A stretch of DNA of 64,000 nucleotides from Acinetobacter sp. MB5 (GTDB lineage Bacteria > Pseudomonadota > Gammaproteobacteria > Pseudomonadales > Moraxellaceae). This document shows positions 56,163 through 64,000 of this stretch, in pieces. The number at the start of each line of letters is the position of its first letter. Position 1 is the first letter of the stretch. The stretch spans positions 1 through 64,000 of the forward strand of contig NZ_POVU01000009.1 of the NCBI RefSeq assembly GCF_003261585.1, read 5' to 3'. Both the position numbers and the translations under genes were made by a program. The notes under the pieces are model-generated. The model did no database searches. It saw only the letters and a program-made list of their open reading frames with translations, and was not told where the DNA came from.

Positions 56163-56222
56163 GACTTTCGGTTGATTAACGTTTTAAAAGTTAATTAGGC
56201 CGCTTTTTTAGAGGTTATGCAC

Positions 56223-56861
56223 ATGGCTATTGGTTTAGTCGGTCGCAAGTGCGGTATGACCCGTATCTTTACAGATGCTGGTGTTTCTGTACCTGTAACA
56301 GTGATTGAGGTTGATCCTAACCGTATCACTCAAATCAAAACGCTTGAAACTGATGGTTATCAAGCGATTCAAATCACTACTGGTGAACGTCGCGAATCTC
56401 GCGTAACTAACGCTCAGAAAGGTCACTTTGCGAAAGCTGGTGTTGCTGCTGGTCGTCTAGTTCAAGAATTCCGCGCTACAGAAGCTGATCTTGAAGGTCG
56501 TGAAGTTGGTGGTGTTCTAACTGTTGATATGTTCACAGTTGGTCAAATCGTTGACGTTACTGGTACGTCTAAAGGTAAAGGTTTCCAAGGTGGTGTTAAG
56601 CGTTGGAACTTCCGTACTCAAGATGCTACACATGGTAACTCGGTTTCTCACCGTGTTTTAGGTTCTACTGGTCAAAACCAGACTCCTGGTCGCGTATTCA
56701 AGGGCAAAAAAATGGCTGGCCATTTAGGTGCTGAACGCGTAACTACTCAGGGTCTTGAGATCGTTGCTATTGACGCTGAACGTTCAGTTCTAGTTGTTAA
56801 AGGTGCGGTTCCTGGTGCTACTGGTGGTGACGTTACCGTTCGTCCTACGATTAAGGCCTGA
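56223..56861 (+). CDS. rplC: 50S ribosomal protein L3
   Basis: 212 aa, starts [37 protein letters not shown] carries the Gln that PrmB methylates in E. coli. One of the first 23S rRNA binders in assembly. ATG 56223 has GAGG 8 bases upstream and is preferred to ATG 56217. Confidence 0.98.
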   Translation: MAIGLVGRKCGMTRIFTDAGVSVPVTVIEVDPNRITQIKTLETDGYQAIQITTGERRESRVTNAQKGHFAKAGVAAGRLVQEFRATEADLEGREVGGVLTVDMFTVGQIVDVTGTSKGKGFQGGVKRWNFRTQDATHGNSVSHRVLGSTGQNQTPGRVFKGKKMAGHLGAERVTTQGLEIVAIDAERSVLVVKGAVPGATGGDVTVRPTIKA

Positions 56862-56872
56862 GGGGAAATAAC

Positions 56873-57475
56873 GTGAATTTAAAAACTGTTTCCGGCTCTG
56901 CTGTTGAATTGTCTGAAGTTGCTTTCGGTCGTGACTTTAACGAAGCTCTTGTACACCAAGTTGTTACAGCTTACTTAGCTGGTGGTCGTCAAGGTTCGAA
57001 AGCTCAGAAATCACGTGCTGACGTATCTGGTGGTGGTAAAAAACCATTCCGTCAAAAAGGTACTGGCCGTGCACGTGCTGGTTCTATTCGTAGCCCAATC
57101 TGGGTTGGCGGTGGTAAAACATTTGCTGCTCGTCCACAAGACTGGTCTCAAAAAGTTAACCGTAAAATGTACCGCGGTGCAATGCAATGTATCTTAGCTG
57201 AACTTGTTCGCCAAGATCGTCTTGTATTGGTTGAAGAGATTGCTGTTGCAGCTCCAAAAACTAAAGAATTGCTTGCAAAACTTAACGACTTGAATGCACC
57301 TCGCGCATTGATCGTTACAGAAGCTGTAGAAGAGAATTTATATCTTGCAGCGCGTAACCTTCCACACGTTGATGTGGTTGATGCTGCTGCAATCGATCCT
57401 GTTAGCTTGATCGCGTTCGATAAAGTTGTTATGTCTGTGGCTGCTGCTAAGAAAATTGAGGTAGAACTCGGATGA
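56873..57475 (+). CDS. rplD: 50S ribosomal protein L4
   Basis: 200 aa, normal length. The tunnel loop [20 protein letters not shown] is near residue 60. In E. coli L4 also represses its own operon by binding the leader RNA. GTG start at 56873 with GAGGGGA upstream. Its last bases overlap rplW. Confidence 0.97.
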   Translation: MNLKTVSGSAVELSEVAFGRDFNEALVHQVVTAYLAGGRQGSKAQKSRADVSGGGKKPFRQKGTGRARAGSIRSPIWVGGGKTFAARPQDWSQKVNRKMYRGAMQCILAELVRQDRLVLVEEIAVAAPKTKELLAKLNDLNAPRALIVTEAVEENLYLAARNLPHVDVVDAAAIDPVSLIAFDKVVMSVAAAKKIEVELG

Positions 57476-57792
57476 ACAACGAACGTATCTATCAAGTCCT
57501 TCAAGGACCAGTATTCTCAGAAAAAGCTCAAGTTTTAGGTGAAACTGCTGGTGTTCAAGTATTTAAAGTTGCACTTGATGCAAACAAACTTGAAATCAAA
57601 AAAGCAGTTGAGCAACTATTTGGTGTTGAAGTTGTGAAAGTAAACACAACAATCACTAAAGGTAAGACTAAGCGCTTTGGTAAAACATTAGGACGTCGTT
57701 CTGATGTTAAAAAAGCATACGTCACCCTGAAAGCTGGCCAAGATGTCGAAATGGCTGACTTGGGCGATACCGCTGAAAGCGCAGCGGAATAA
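57472..57792 (+). CDS. rplW: 50S ribosomal protein L23
   Basis: 106 aa. [20 protein letters not shown] and [17 protein letters not shown] are typical. It lines the exit tunnel mouth and docks trigger factor and SRP. The start overlaps the rplD stop (ATGA), so translation is coupled. Confidence 0.97.
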   Translation: MNNERIYQVLQGPVFSEKAQVLGETAGVQVFKVALDANKLEIKKAVEQLFGVEVVKVNTTITKGKTKRFGKTLGRRSDVKKAYVTLKAGQDVEMADLGDTAESAAE

Positions 57793-57803
57793 GGACGAAA
57801 ATT

Positions 57804-58628
57804 ATGCCGATTCAAAAATGTAAGCCAACGTCTCCAGGACGTCGCTTTGTAGAGAAAGTGGTTCATAGCCATCTTCACAAAGGCGCGCCTCATGCTCCGT
57901 TGGTTGAAGCAAAAAAACGTACTGGTGGTCGTAATAATAACGGTCACATTACAACTCGTCACGTAGGTGGTGGTCATAAACAGCACTACCGTCTTGTTGA
58001 CTTCAAACGTAATAAAGATGGCATTCCTGCTACTGTAGAACGTATTGAATACGATCCTAACCGTACTGCACACATTGCATTAGTTTTGTATGCTGATGGT
58101 GAACGTCGTTACATCATTGCGCCTAAAGGCTTACGTGCTGGCGATAAAGTACAATCTGGTAACGATGCTCCAATTCGTCCAGGTAACTGCTTGCCACTTC
58201 GTAACATGCCAATCGGTTCTACACTACACAATGTTGAACTTAAAATCGGTAAAGGTGCTCAATTAGCACGTTCTGCTGGTACTTCTGTTCAGTTGTTAGG
58301 TCGTGATGGTTCTTACGCAATCGTTCGTCTACGTTCAGGCGAAATGCGTAAAATTCATGTTGAATGTCGCGCTGTAATTGGTGAAGTTTCTAACCAAGAA
58401 AACAACCTTCGCTCATTGGGTAAAGCTGGTGCTGCGCGCTGGCGTGGTGTTCGTCCTACCGTACGTGGTATGGCAATGAACCCAGTTGATCACCCACATG
58501 GTGGTGGTGAAGGGCGTAACAAAGGTATTCAACCTGTGAGCCCATGGGGTCAAAAAGCTAAAGGGTACAAGACACGTACCAACAAGCGTACGACTAAGAT
58601 GATTATTCGCGATCGTCGCGTCAAGTAA
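57804..58628 (+). CDS. rplB: 50S ribosomal protein L2
   Basis: 274 aa. The conserved [16 protein letters not shown] segment near residue 225 includes the His important for peptidyl transfer and subunit joining. Starts [19 protein letters not shown]. Confidence 0.98.
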   Translation: MPIQKCKPTSPGRRFVEKVVHSHLHKGAPHAPLVEAKKRTGGRNNNGHITTRHVGGGHKQHYRLVDFKRNKDGIPATVERIEYDPNRTAHIALVLYADGERRYIIAPKGLRAGDKVQSGNDAPIRPGNCLPLRNMPIGSTLHNVELKIGKGAQLARSAGTSVQLLGRDGSYAIVRLRSGEMRKIHVECRAVIGEVSNQENNLRSLGKAGAARWRGVRPTVRGMAMNPVDHPHGGGEGRNKGIQPVSPWGQKAKGYKTRTNKRTTKMIIRDRRVK

Positions 58629-58641
58629 AGGAATCTGATTA

Positions 58642-58917
58642 ATGCCTCGTTCATTGAAAAAAGGTCCATTCGTCGATGCGCACTTGTTTGCTAAAGTTGA
58701 AGCTGCTATTGCTGCTAACAACCGTAAGCCGATCAAGACTTGGTCACGTCGTTCGATGATCCTCCCGGATTTTGTTGGTTTAACAATCTCTGTACACAAT
58801 GGCCGTAACCACGTTCCAGTAATCGTTACTGAACACATGGTTGGTCACAAACTAGGTGAATTCGCGCCAACTCGTACCTATCGTGGTCACGGTGTTGACA
58901 AGAAGTCTAAACGTTAA
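58642..58917 (+). CDS. rpsS: 30S ribosomal protein S19
   Basis: 91 aa. [15 protein letters not shown] and [20 protein letters not shown] are diagnostic. It is a 30S head protein near the A site. Confidence 0.98.
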   Translation: MPRSLKKGPFVDAHLFAKVEAAIAANNRKPIKTWSRRSMILPDFVGLTISVHNGRNHVPVIVTEHMVGHKLGEFAPTRTYRGHGVDKKSKR

Positions 58918-58928
58918 TAGGTGCTATG

Positions 58929-59258
58929 ATGGAAGTAACTGCTAAATTACGCGGTGCCGCTATCTCGGCACAGAAAGCTCGTTTGGTTGCAGATCTTATC
59001 CGTGGCAAATCAGTTGCTCACGCGCTTAACATCTTAAACTTCAGCAACAAAAAAGCTGCAGTTTTAGTTAAAAAAGCATTGGAATCTGCAATTGCGAATG
59101 CTGAACACAATAACAGTTTAGATGTAGACGACCTTAAAGTTTCTACGATTTACGTTGATGAAGGCATTAGCCTTAAACGTATTATGCCACGTGCTAAAGG
59201 CCGTGCAGATCGTATTACTAAGCGTACTTGTCACATCACCGTTAAGGTAGGGGTTTGA
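58929..59258 (+). CDS. rplV: 50S ribosomal protein L22
   Basis: 109 aa. [20 protein letters not shown] start; the beta-hairpin [20 protein letters not shown] reaches into the exit tunnel. ATG 58929 is preferred over ATG 58926 because AGGTG is then 5 bases away. Confidence 0.97.
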   Translation: MEVTAKLRGAAISAQKARLVADLIRGKSVAHALNILNFSNKKAAVLVKKALESAIANAEHNNSLDVDDLKVSTIYVDEGISLKRIMPRAKGRADRITKRTCHITVKVGV

Positions 59259-59259
59259 T

Positions 59260-60012
59260 ATGGGTCAGAAGGTTCATCCAATCGGTATCCGCCTAGGTGT
59301 TGTGAAACGTCATAACGCTAACTGGTATGCGAATCCGAAACAATACGCTGAATACTTGCTTAAAGATTTACAAGTTCGTGAGTTTTTGACTAAAAAACTT
59401 AAGAACGCAATGGTAAGCAATATTCTTATCGAACGTCCAACAGGCGCTGCTAAAGTAACTATTAGCACTGCCCGTCCTGGTATCGTTATCGGTAAAAAAG
59501 GCGAAGACATTGAAAAATTACAGCGTGAACTTACCAGCATTATGGGTGTTCCAGCGCAAGTAAGCATCAACGAAATCGATCGCCCAGACTTAGACGCTCG
59601 TTTAGTTGCTGAAGCTATCGCTTCTCAATTAGAAAAACGTGTAATGTTCCGTCGTGCTATGAAGCGTGCGGTACAAAACACGATGCGTGCTGGTGCTAAA
59701 GGTATCAAAGTTGAAGTTTCTGGCCGTTTAGGTGGTGCAGAGATTGCTCGTACAGAATGGTATCGTGAAGGCCGTGTTCCTTTGCATACACTTCGTGCGG
59801 ACATCGACTATGCAACTATGCGTGCTGAAACTACTTACGGTACGATTGGTGTTAAAGTTTGGATCTTCCGTGGTGAGATCTTGGGCGGCATGAAACAAGT
59901 CATGAACCCAGCTCCAGCTGAAGAGCGTCCAGCTAAACGTGGTCGTGGTCGTGGTGAAGGTCAAGAGCGTCGTGGTCGTCGTTCAGACCGTGCTGCAGAC
60001 AAGGGAGAATAA
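59260..60012 (+). CDS. rpsC: 30S ribosomal protein S3
   Basis: 250 aa, slightly longer than the 233 of E. coli. KH domain [20 protein letters not shown] is near residue 72. The C-terminus has an extra Arg/Gly-rich tail ([20 protein letters not shown]). It forms part of the mRNA entry site and starts one base after rplV. Confidence 0.98.
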   Translation: MGQKVHPIGIRLGVVKRHNANWYANPKQYAEYLLKDLQVREFLTKKLKNAMVSNILIERPTGAAKVTISTARPGIVIGKKGEDIEKLQRELTSIMGVPAQVSINEIDRPDLDARLVAEAIASQLEKRVMFRRAMKRAVQNTMRAGAKGIKVEVSGRLGGAEIARTEWYREGRVPLHTLRADIDYATMRAETTYGTIGVKVWIFRGEILGGMKQVMNPAPAEERPAKRGRGRGEGQERRGRRSDRAADKGE

Positions 60013-60015
60013 TCC

Positions 60016-60429
60016 ATGTTGCAACCAAAACGTACCAAATTCCGTAAAGTGCAAAAAGGCCGTAACACTGGTCTAGCACATCGTGGTAGTACAGTATCAT
60101 TTGGTTCGATTGCGATTAAAGCTACTGAACGTGGTCGTATGACTGCTCGTCAGATCGAAGCTGCGCGTCGTACTATTAGCCGTCGTATCAAACGTGGTGG
60201 TAAAATCTTCATCCGCGTATTCCCTGACAAACCAATTACCGAAAAACCATTAGAAGTACGTATGGGTAACGGTAAAGGTAACGTGGAATACTGGGTTTGC
60301 GAGATCAAACCAGGTAAGATCCTGTACGAAATTGAAGGTGTGAACGAAGATCTAGCGCGTGAAGCATTTGCTTTAGCTGCTGCTAAACTTCCGTTTAAAA
60401 CCACTATCGTGACTCGGACGGTAATGTAA
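60016..60429 (+). CDS. rplP: 50S ribosomal protein L16
   Basis: 137 aa. [19 protein letters not shown] start; [20 protein letters not shown] is diagnostic. It positions A-site tRNA. Stop overlaps the rpmC start by one base. Confidence 0.98.
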   Translation: MLQPKRTKFRKVQKGRNTGLAHRGSTVSFGSIAIKATERGRMTARQIEAARRTISRRIKRGGKIFIRVFPDKPITEKPLEVRMGNGKGNVEYWVCEIKPGKILYEIEGVNEDLAREAFALAAAKLPFKTTIVTRTVM

Positions 60430-60626
60430 TGAAAACTAAAGATCTACGTGAAAAATCGGTAGAAGAGTTGAAAGCTTTGCTTGATGAGCAACAGCTTAAC
60501 CAATTCCGTCTTCGTATGGCAAAGGCAACTGGTCAATTGGGTAAATCTCATGAAGTGCAAGTTGCTCGTAAAACAGTTGCTCGTATTAAGACACTCCTTA
60601 CCGAAAAACAGGGGAACGGACAATGA
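60429..60626 (+). CDS. rpmC: 50S ribosomal protein L29
   Basis: 65 aa helical hairpin: [20 protein letters not shown], then [11 protein letters not shown]. Its TAATGA and ATGA junctions with rplP and rpsQ indicate coupled translation. Confidence 0.97.
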   Translation: MKTKDLREKSVEELKALLDEQQLNQFRLRMAKATGQLGKSHEVQVARKTVARIKTLLTEKQGNGQ

Positions 60627-60880
60627 GTGAAAAAACAGTCCGCACGTTAACCGGCAAAGTCGTAAGCGACAAAATGGACAAGTCTATTGTTGTTCTTATT
60701 GAACGCCGCGTTCAACACCCGTTGTATGGCAAATCAATCCGCCGTTCAACAAAATTACACGCTCATGATGAGAACAATACTGCTAAAACTGGCGATATCG
60801 TGACCATCAAAGAAAGCCGCCCAATTTCTAAAACTAAAGCTTGGACTTTAGTGGAAGTAGTTGAAGCAGCTGCTGAGTAA
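60623..60880 (+). CDS. rpsQ: 30S ribosomal protein S17
   Basis: 85 aa OB-fold protein: [20 protein letters not shown] and [20 protein letters not shown]. Last gene of the classical S10 operon; a 92-bp gap with a long hairpin follows. Confidence 0.98.
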   Translation: MSEKTVRTLTGKVVSDKMDKSIVVLIERRVQHPLYGKSIRRSTKLHAHDENNTAKTGDIVTIKESRPISKTKAWTLVEVVEAAAE

Positions 60881-60895
60881 TTAGACGTTCTTGTT

Positions 60896-60953
60896 GCATC
60901 ATCGGTCAATTTCGAGTACCCTATGCGTCTTTCGAAATTGCGACCGGTGATGC
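60896..60953 (+). promoter_or_regulatory. 20-bp hairpin at the S10/spc operon junction
   Basis: GCATCATCGGTC (60896-60907) pairs with GACCGGTGATGC (60942-60953) with one G-U, and AATTTCGA (60908-60915) pairs with TCGAAATT (60932-60939); a 2-nt bulge separates the helices and the loop is 16 nt. No T-run follows, so it is not a simple terminator. It could be an attenuator, RNase III site or ribosomal-protein binding site between the two operons. Confidence 0.75.
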
Positions 60954-60972
60954 TCGGTTTTGGAGTAGGGCA

Positions 60973-61341
60973 ATGATTCAAACCGAAAGTATGCTCGACG
61001 TAGCAGACAACAGTGGTGCTCGCCGCGTACAATGTATTAAAGTACTTGGTGGTTCACATCGTCGTTATGCTTCTGTTGGCGACATTATTAAAGTTACTGT
61101 AAAAGAAGCAATTCCACGTGGCCGTGTTAAAAAAGGTGACGTGATGAATGCGGTAGTTGTACGTACAAAATTCGGCATCCGTCGTCCAGATGGTTCAGTG
61201 ATTCGTTTTGACGATAACGCAGCTGTTATTTTGAACAACAACAAAGCTCCGATTGCAACTCGTATCTTCGGACCAGTGACTCGTGAACTTCGTACTGAAC
61301 AGTTCATGAAAATCATTTCATTGGCTCCTGAAGTTCTATAA
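60973..61341 (+). CDS. rplN: 50S ribosomal protein L14
   Basis: 122 aa. [20 protein letters not shown] start and [10 protein letters not shown] end are diagnostic. First gene of the spc operon. GGAGTAGGGCA precedes ATG 60973. Confidence 0.98.
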   Translation: MIQTESMLDVADNSGARRVQCIKVLGGSHRRYASVGDIIKVTVKEAIPRGRVKKGDVMNAVVVRTKFGIRRPDGSVIRFDDNAAVILNNNKAPIATRIFGPVTRELRTEQFMKIISLAPEVL

Positions 61342-61350
61342 GAGGCGATC

Positions 61351-61668
61351 ATGGCTAAGATTAAAAAAGGCGATCAAGTAATTGTGATCGCAGGTAAAGA
61401 AAAAGGCAAACAGGGTACTGTTCTGTCTATTTCTGAAGACCGCGTTAAGGTTGAAGGCCTTAACTTAGTGAAGAAGCATCAAAAGCCGAACCGTGTAACT
61501 GGCGCTGAAGGCGGTATTGTTACTCAGGAAGCTTCGCTTCACATCTCTAATGTGGCAATTTTAAATGCTACAACCCAAAAGGCTGACCGTGTTGGTTACC
61601 AAGTGATTGAAGGCGTGAAAACTCGCGTTTACAAATCAAATGGTGAACCAGTGGCGGTAGCGAAGTAA
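61351..61668 (+). CDS. rplX: 50S ribosomal protein L24
   Basis: 105 aa. KOW motif KGDQVIVIAGKEKGKQGTVL near the N-terminus; an early 50S assembly initiator. Confidence 0.98.
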   Translation: MAKIKKGDQVIVIAGKEKGKQGTVLSISEDRVKVEGLNLVKKHQKPNRVTGAEGGIVTQEASLHISNVAILNATTQKADRVGYQVIEGVKTRVYKSNGEPVAVAK

Positions 61669-61683
61669 TAGGTTGAAACGGCA

Positions 61684-62220
61684 ATGGCCAGACTTAAAAC
61701 ACGTTACAATGAAGAACTTAAAGCTAAGTTGAAAGAAGAGCTTGGCATTAAGAATGTGATGGAAATTCCTCGCATTACTAAAATCACTCTTAACATGGGT
61801 GTAGGTGCTGCATCAGCTGATAAGAAATTATTAGATGGCGCGCTTTCTGACATGCAAGCTATTGCTGGTCAAAAACCAGTGCTTACTCTTGCACGTAAAT
61901 CTATCGCTGGTTTTAAAATCCGTGATGGTTGGCCAATCGGTTGTAAAGTTACTTTACGTGGCGAACGCATGTACGAATTCTTGGATCGTTTGATCGCAAT
62001 TGCAATCCCTCGTATCCGTGACTTCCGTGGTTTCTCAGCGAAATCTTTCGACGGTCGTGGTAACTACTCTATGGGCTTGAAAGAGCAAATCGTTTTCCCT
62101 GAAATCGATTTCGACAAGATTGATCGTATTCGTGGTATGGATATTACTATCACTACTACTGCTCGCACCGATGACGAAGGCCGTGCGCTTATGCGTGCAT
62201 TCGGCTTCCCGTTCAAATAA
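61684..62220 (+). CDS. rplE: 50S ribosomal protein L5
   Basis: 178 aa. [18 protein letters not shown] near residue 25 and [13 protein letters not shown] [17 protein letters not shown] are typical; binds 5S rRNA. Confidence 0.98.
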   Translation: MARLKTRYNEELKAKLKEELGIKNVMEIPRITKITLNMGVGAASADKKLLDGALSDMQAIAGQKPVLTLARKSIAGFKIRDGWPIGCKVTLRGERMYEFLDRLIAIAIPRIRDFRGFSAKSFDGRGNYSMGLKEQIVFPEIDFDKIDRIRGMDITITTTARTDDEGRALMRAFGFPFK

Positions 62221-62229
62221 GAGGTCGAT

Positions 62230-62535
62230 ATGGCTAAGAAAGGTATGATTAATCGCGAATTAAAACGCGAAAAAACTGTTGCTAAATTTGCTGCAAAACG
62301 TGCTGAATTAAAAGCAACGATTGCAAATGTAAATGCAAGCGACGAAGAGCGTTTTGAAGCGATGATGAAGTTACAAGCATTGCCACGTAATGCATCTCCT
62401 GTACGTCTTCGCAACCGTTGTGGTTTAACTGGTCGTCCTCATGGTTATTTCCGTAAGTTCGGTCTAAGCCGTAACAAATTACGTGACACTGTGATGCAAG
62501 GTGATGTACCAGGCGTTGTTAAGGCAAGCTGGTAA
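62230..62535 (+). CDS. rpsN: 30S ribosomal protein S14
   Basis: 101 aa, the longer form without zinc-binding CXXC pairs. [20 protein letters not shown] is diagnostic. Confidence 0.98.
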   Translation: MAKKGMINRELKREKTVAKFAAKRAELKATIANVNASDEERFEAMMKLQALPRNASPVRLRNRCGLTGRPHGYFRKFGLSRNKLRDTVMQGDVPGVVKASW

Positions 62536-62546
62536 GGAGCGACTAA

Positions 62547-62942
62547 ATGAGTATGCAAGATACCGTTGCCGACATGCTAACACGTGTTCGTAACGCACAA
62601 ATGGCTAAGAAATCAACTGTTTCTATGCCAAGCTCTAAACTAAAAGTTGCTATTGCAAACGTATTAGAGCAAGAAGGTTATATTTCAAATGTAGAAGTTG
62701 CTGACAATGAAGGCAAAGCTACTTTGACTATTACTTTGAAATATTTTGAAGGCAAGCCAGTTATCGAAACTGTGAAACGCGTAAGCCGTCCAGGTCTTCG
62801 CCAATATCGCGGTAAAGATAAACTTCCTAGCGTTAAGCAAGGTTTGGGTATTGCAATTGTTTCTACAAGCAAAGGCATCATGACTGATCGCGCTGCACGT
62901 GCTGCGGGCGTTGGTGGTGAAGTTATTGCTTTTGTTTCTTAA
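62547..62942 (+). CDS. rpsH: 30S ribosomal protein S8
   Basis: 131 aa. [20 protein letters not shown] start and [20 protein letters not shown] end are typical. In E. coli S8 represses spc operon translation. GGAG lies 7 bases before ATG 62547. Confidence 0.98.
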   Translation: MSMQDTVADMLTRVRNAQMAKKSTVSMPSSKLKVAIANVLEQEGYISNVEVADNEGKATLTITLKYFEGKPVIETVKRVSRPGLRQYRGKDKLPSVKQGLGIAIVSTSKGIMTDRAARAAGVGGEVIAFVS

Positions 62943-62955
62943 TAGGTGATTCCTC

Positions 62956-63489
62956 ATGTCTCGTGTGGCTAAAGCCCCAGTAACTGTACCTAATGGTGTA
63001 ACAGTTACTCAGAACGGCCGGCAGGTCGAAGTGAAAGGCAGTAAAGGTACTTTGTCTTTCAACCTGCATGCGCTGGTCGAGCTAAAACAGGAAGAAGGTA
63101 AACTTCAAATTGCTCCAGTTAAAGAGTCAAAAGACGCTTGGATGCAAGCTGGTACTGCTCGCGCTGTATTGAACAACCTTGTTAAGGGTGTTAACGAAGG
63201 TTTTGAACGTAAGTTACAACTTATCGGTGTCGGTTATAAAGCTGCGATCAAAGGAAACGTGGTTAATTTAAACCTCGGTTTCTCGCATCCAATCGATTAC
63301 ACATTGCCTGAAGGTGTAACAGCAGAAACTCCAACTGCAACTGAAATCGTATTGAAATCAGCTAACAAGCAATTGTTGGGTCAAGTGGCTGCGAATATCC
63401 GTTCTTACCGTTCACCAGAGCCATATAAAGGTAAAGGTGTTCGTTACTCGGATGAAGTTGTTCTTCGTAAAGAAGCTAAGAAGAAATAA
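62956..63489 (+). CDS. rplF: 50S ribosomal protein L6
   Basis: 177 aa. [18 protein letters not shown] start; the late [19 protein letters not shown] segment is diagnostic. Confidence 0.98.
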   Translation: MSRVAKAPVTVPNGVTVTQNGRQVEVKGSKGTLSFNLHALVELKQEEGKLQIAPVKESKDAWMQAGTARAVLNNLVKGVNEGFERKLQLIGVGYKAAIKGNVVNLNLGFSHPIDYTLPEGVTAETPTATEIVLKSANKQLLGQVAANIRSYRSPEPYKGKGVRYSDEVVLRKEAKKK

Positions 63490-63503
63490 GGCGCGAGGTT
63501 CTT

Positions 63504-63854
63504 ATGAACGAAAAGAAACAAACCCGTTTGCGTCGTGCGAAAAGCACACGCTTGCACATCCGTGCATTGGGTGCGACTCGTTTGTGTGTAAACCGCACTC
63601 CGCGTCACATCTATGCTCAAGTTATCTCAGCAGATGGTGGCAAAGTTTTAGCGCAAGCTTCTACTTTGGATGCATCTTTACGTGCTGGTACAACTGGTAA
63701 CATTGAAGCAGCGACTAAAGTTGGTGCATTAATCGCAGAACGTGCGAAAGCAGCTGGTGTAACTAAGGTTGCATTTGACCGTTCTGGTTTTAAATATCAT
63801 GGTCGTATTAAAGCCTTGGCTGATGCTGCTCGTGAAGGCGGCTTGGAGTTCTAA
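63504..63854 (+). CDS. rplR: 50S ribosomal protein L18
   Basis: 116 aa. [20 protein letters not shown] start; [20 protein letters not shown] end. Binds 5S rRNA with L5. Confidence 0.98.
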   Translation: MNEKKQTRLRRAKSTRLHIRALGATRLCVNRTPRHIYAQVISADGGKVLAQASTLDASLRAGTTGNIEAATKVGALIAERAKAAGVTKVAFDRSGFKYHGRIKALADAAREGGLEF

Positions 63855-63856
63855 TC

Positions 63857-64000
63857 ATGGCGAAAGTTGAACAAAACGAAGGTCTCGTTGAGAAGCTGGT
63901 TGCCGTTGATCGCGTAGCCAAGGTTGTTAAAGGTGGTCGTATCTTCTCTTTCACAGCATTGACTGTGGTTGGTGATGGTAATGGTCGCGTAGGTTTCGGT
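63857..64000 (+). CDS. rpsE: 30S ribosomal protein S5, cut by window edge
   Basis: First 48 residues only: [20 protein letters not shown], then [20 protein letters not shown], the RNA-binding start of S5. ATG 63857 follows rplR by 2 bp; the frame is open to the last base. Confidence 0.96.
   Translation, partial: MAKVEQNEGLVEKLVAVDRVAKVVKGGRIFSFTALTVVGDGNGRVGFG

Noticed and set aside
57555..58838. Minus-strand frames of 172 and 141 codons in the ribosomal operon
   Set aside because: They are antisense to rplW, rplB and rpsS, whose identities are certain; strong codon bias creates such shadows.

Overview
The window is a chromosomal segment of a gammaproteobacterium of the Moraxellaceae, almost certainly Acinetobacter. 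Support comes from the asd-fimV-truA order, a hydrophobic lipid A acyltransferase gene next to a GT4 glycosyltransferase resembling Acinetobacter LpsB, a lipoprotein gene inside the leuCDB operon, a flavohaemoglobin-type gene beside nsrR, moderate to low G+C by eye, and strong Acinetobacter-like protein sequences throughout. Nearly everything is housekeeping or conserved accessory chromosome; I see no prophage, insertion sequence, CRISPR array, tRNA or rRNA.

Layout. 1-3218 (-) is the 3'-truncated RNase E gene with a disordered tail ending in a (Val-Glu-Ala)n tandem repeat, preceded by a long structured 5' UTR and the divergent rluC-HAD pair. 5.5-10.3 kb holds an HcaR-like LysR regulator, a metallo-beta-lactamase-fold enzyme and katG. 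10.3-13.5 kb has a small arfA-like ribosome-rescue gene with an intrinsic terminator inside its coding sequence, convergent with the rppH-ptsP pair. 13.7-20.4 kb has a SerB-like phosphatase, a LysR regulator and the leuC-leuD-lipoprotein-leuB operon. 20.5-28.1 kb has infA, an AraC regulator, truA, an asparaginase, a FimV homologue split into two genes, and asd. 28.1-28.7 kb is a gene-free stretch with a strong candidate for a GacA-activated, CsrA/RsmA-sequestering small RNA. 28.7-35.1 kb holds lipid A/LOS genes, a LysE-type exporter, a macro-domain protein, cytochrome b562, uup and slyX. 35.1-45.3 kb holds topA, membrane and hypothetical proteins, a CYTH-CHAD protein, a UvrD/Rep-type helicase and an RRM protein. 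45.3-55.5 kb holds a YbaL-type antiporter, rpmB-rpmG, a divergent aldehyde dehydrogenase/TetR pair with a visible operator, purU, engB, nsrR with a shortened flavohaemoglobin gene, metC and a glutamine amidotransferase. 55.6-64 kb is the S10 operon running into the spc operon, broken off in rpsE.

How the parts relate. Several loci act on RNA fate: RNase E, RppH (which makes 5'-monophosphate RNA, the substrate preferred by RNase E), the ArfA-like factor (apparently made from a nonstop mRNA), and the candidate Rsm-type RNA. Stress functions include katG, the NsrR/flavohaemoglobin pair with a near-perfect NsrR operator, and Uup. Envelope functions are FimV, lipid A acylation and LOS core synthesis. 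The most novel item is the RNA at 28507-28674: a GacA-type upstream activating site (TGTAAG-N6-CGTACA) centred about 70 bp before the predicted start, a -10 box TATATT, eight GGA motifs, several of them in predicted loops, and an intrinsic terminator, in a gap where no protein gene runs in that direction. All functional statements rest on reading the sequence and recalled family knowledge; no search or folding program was run.
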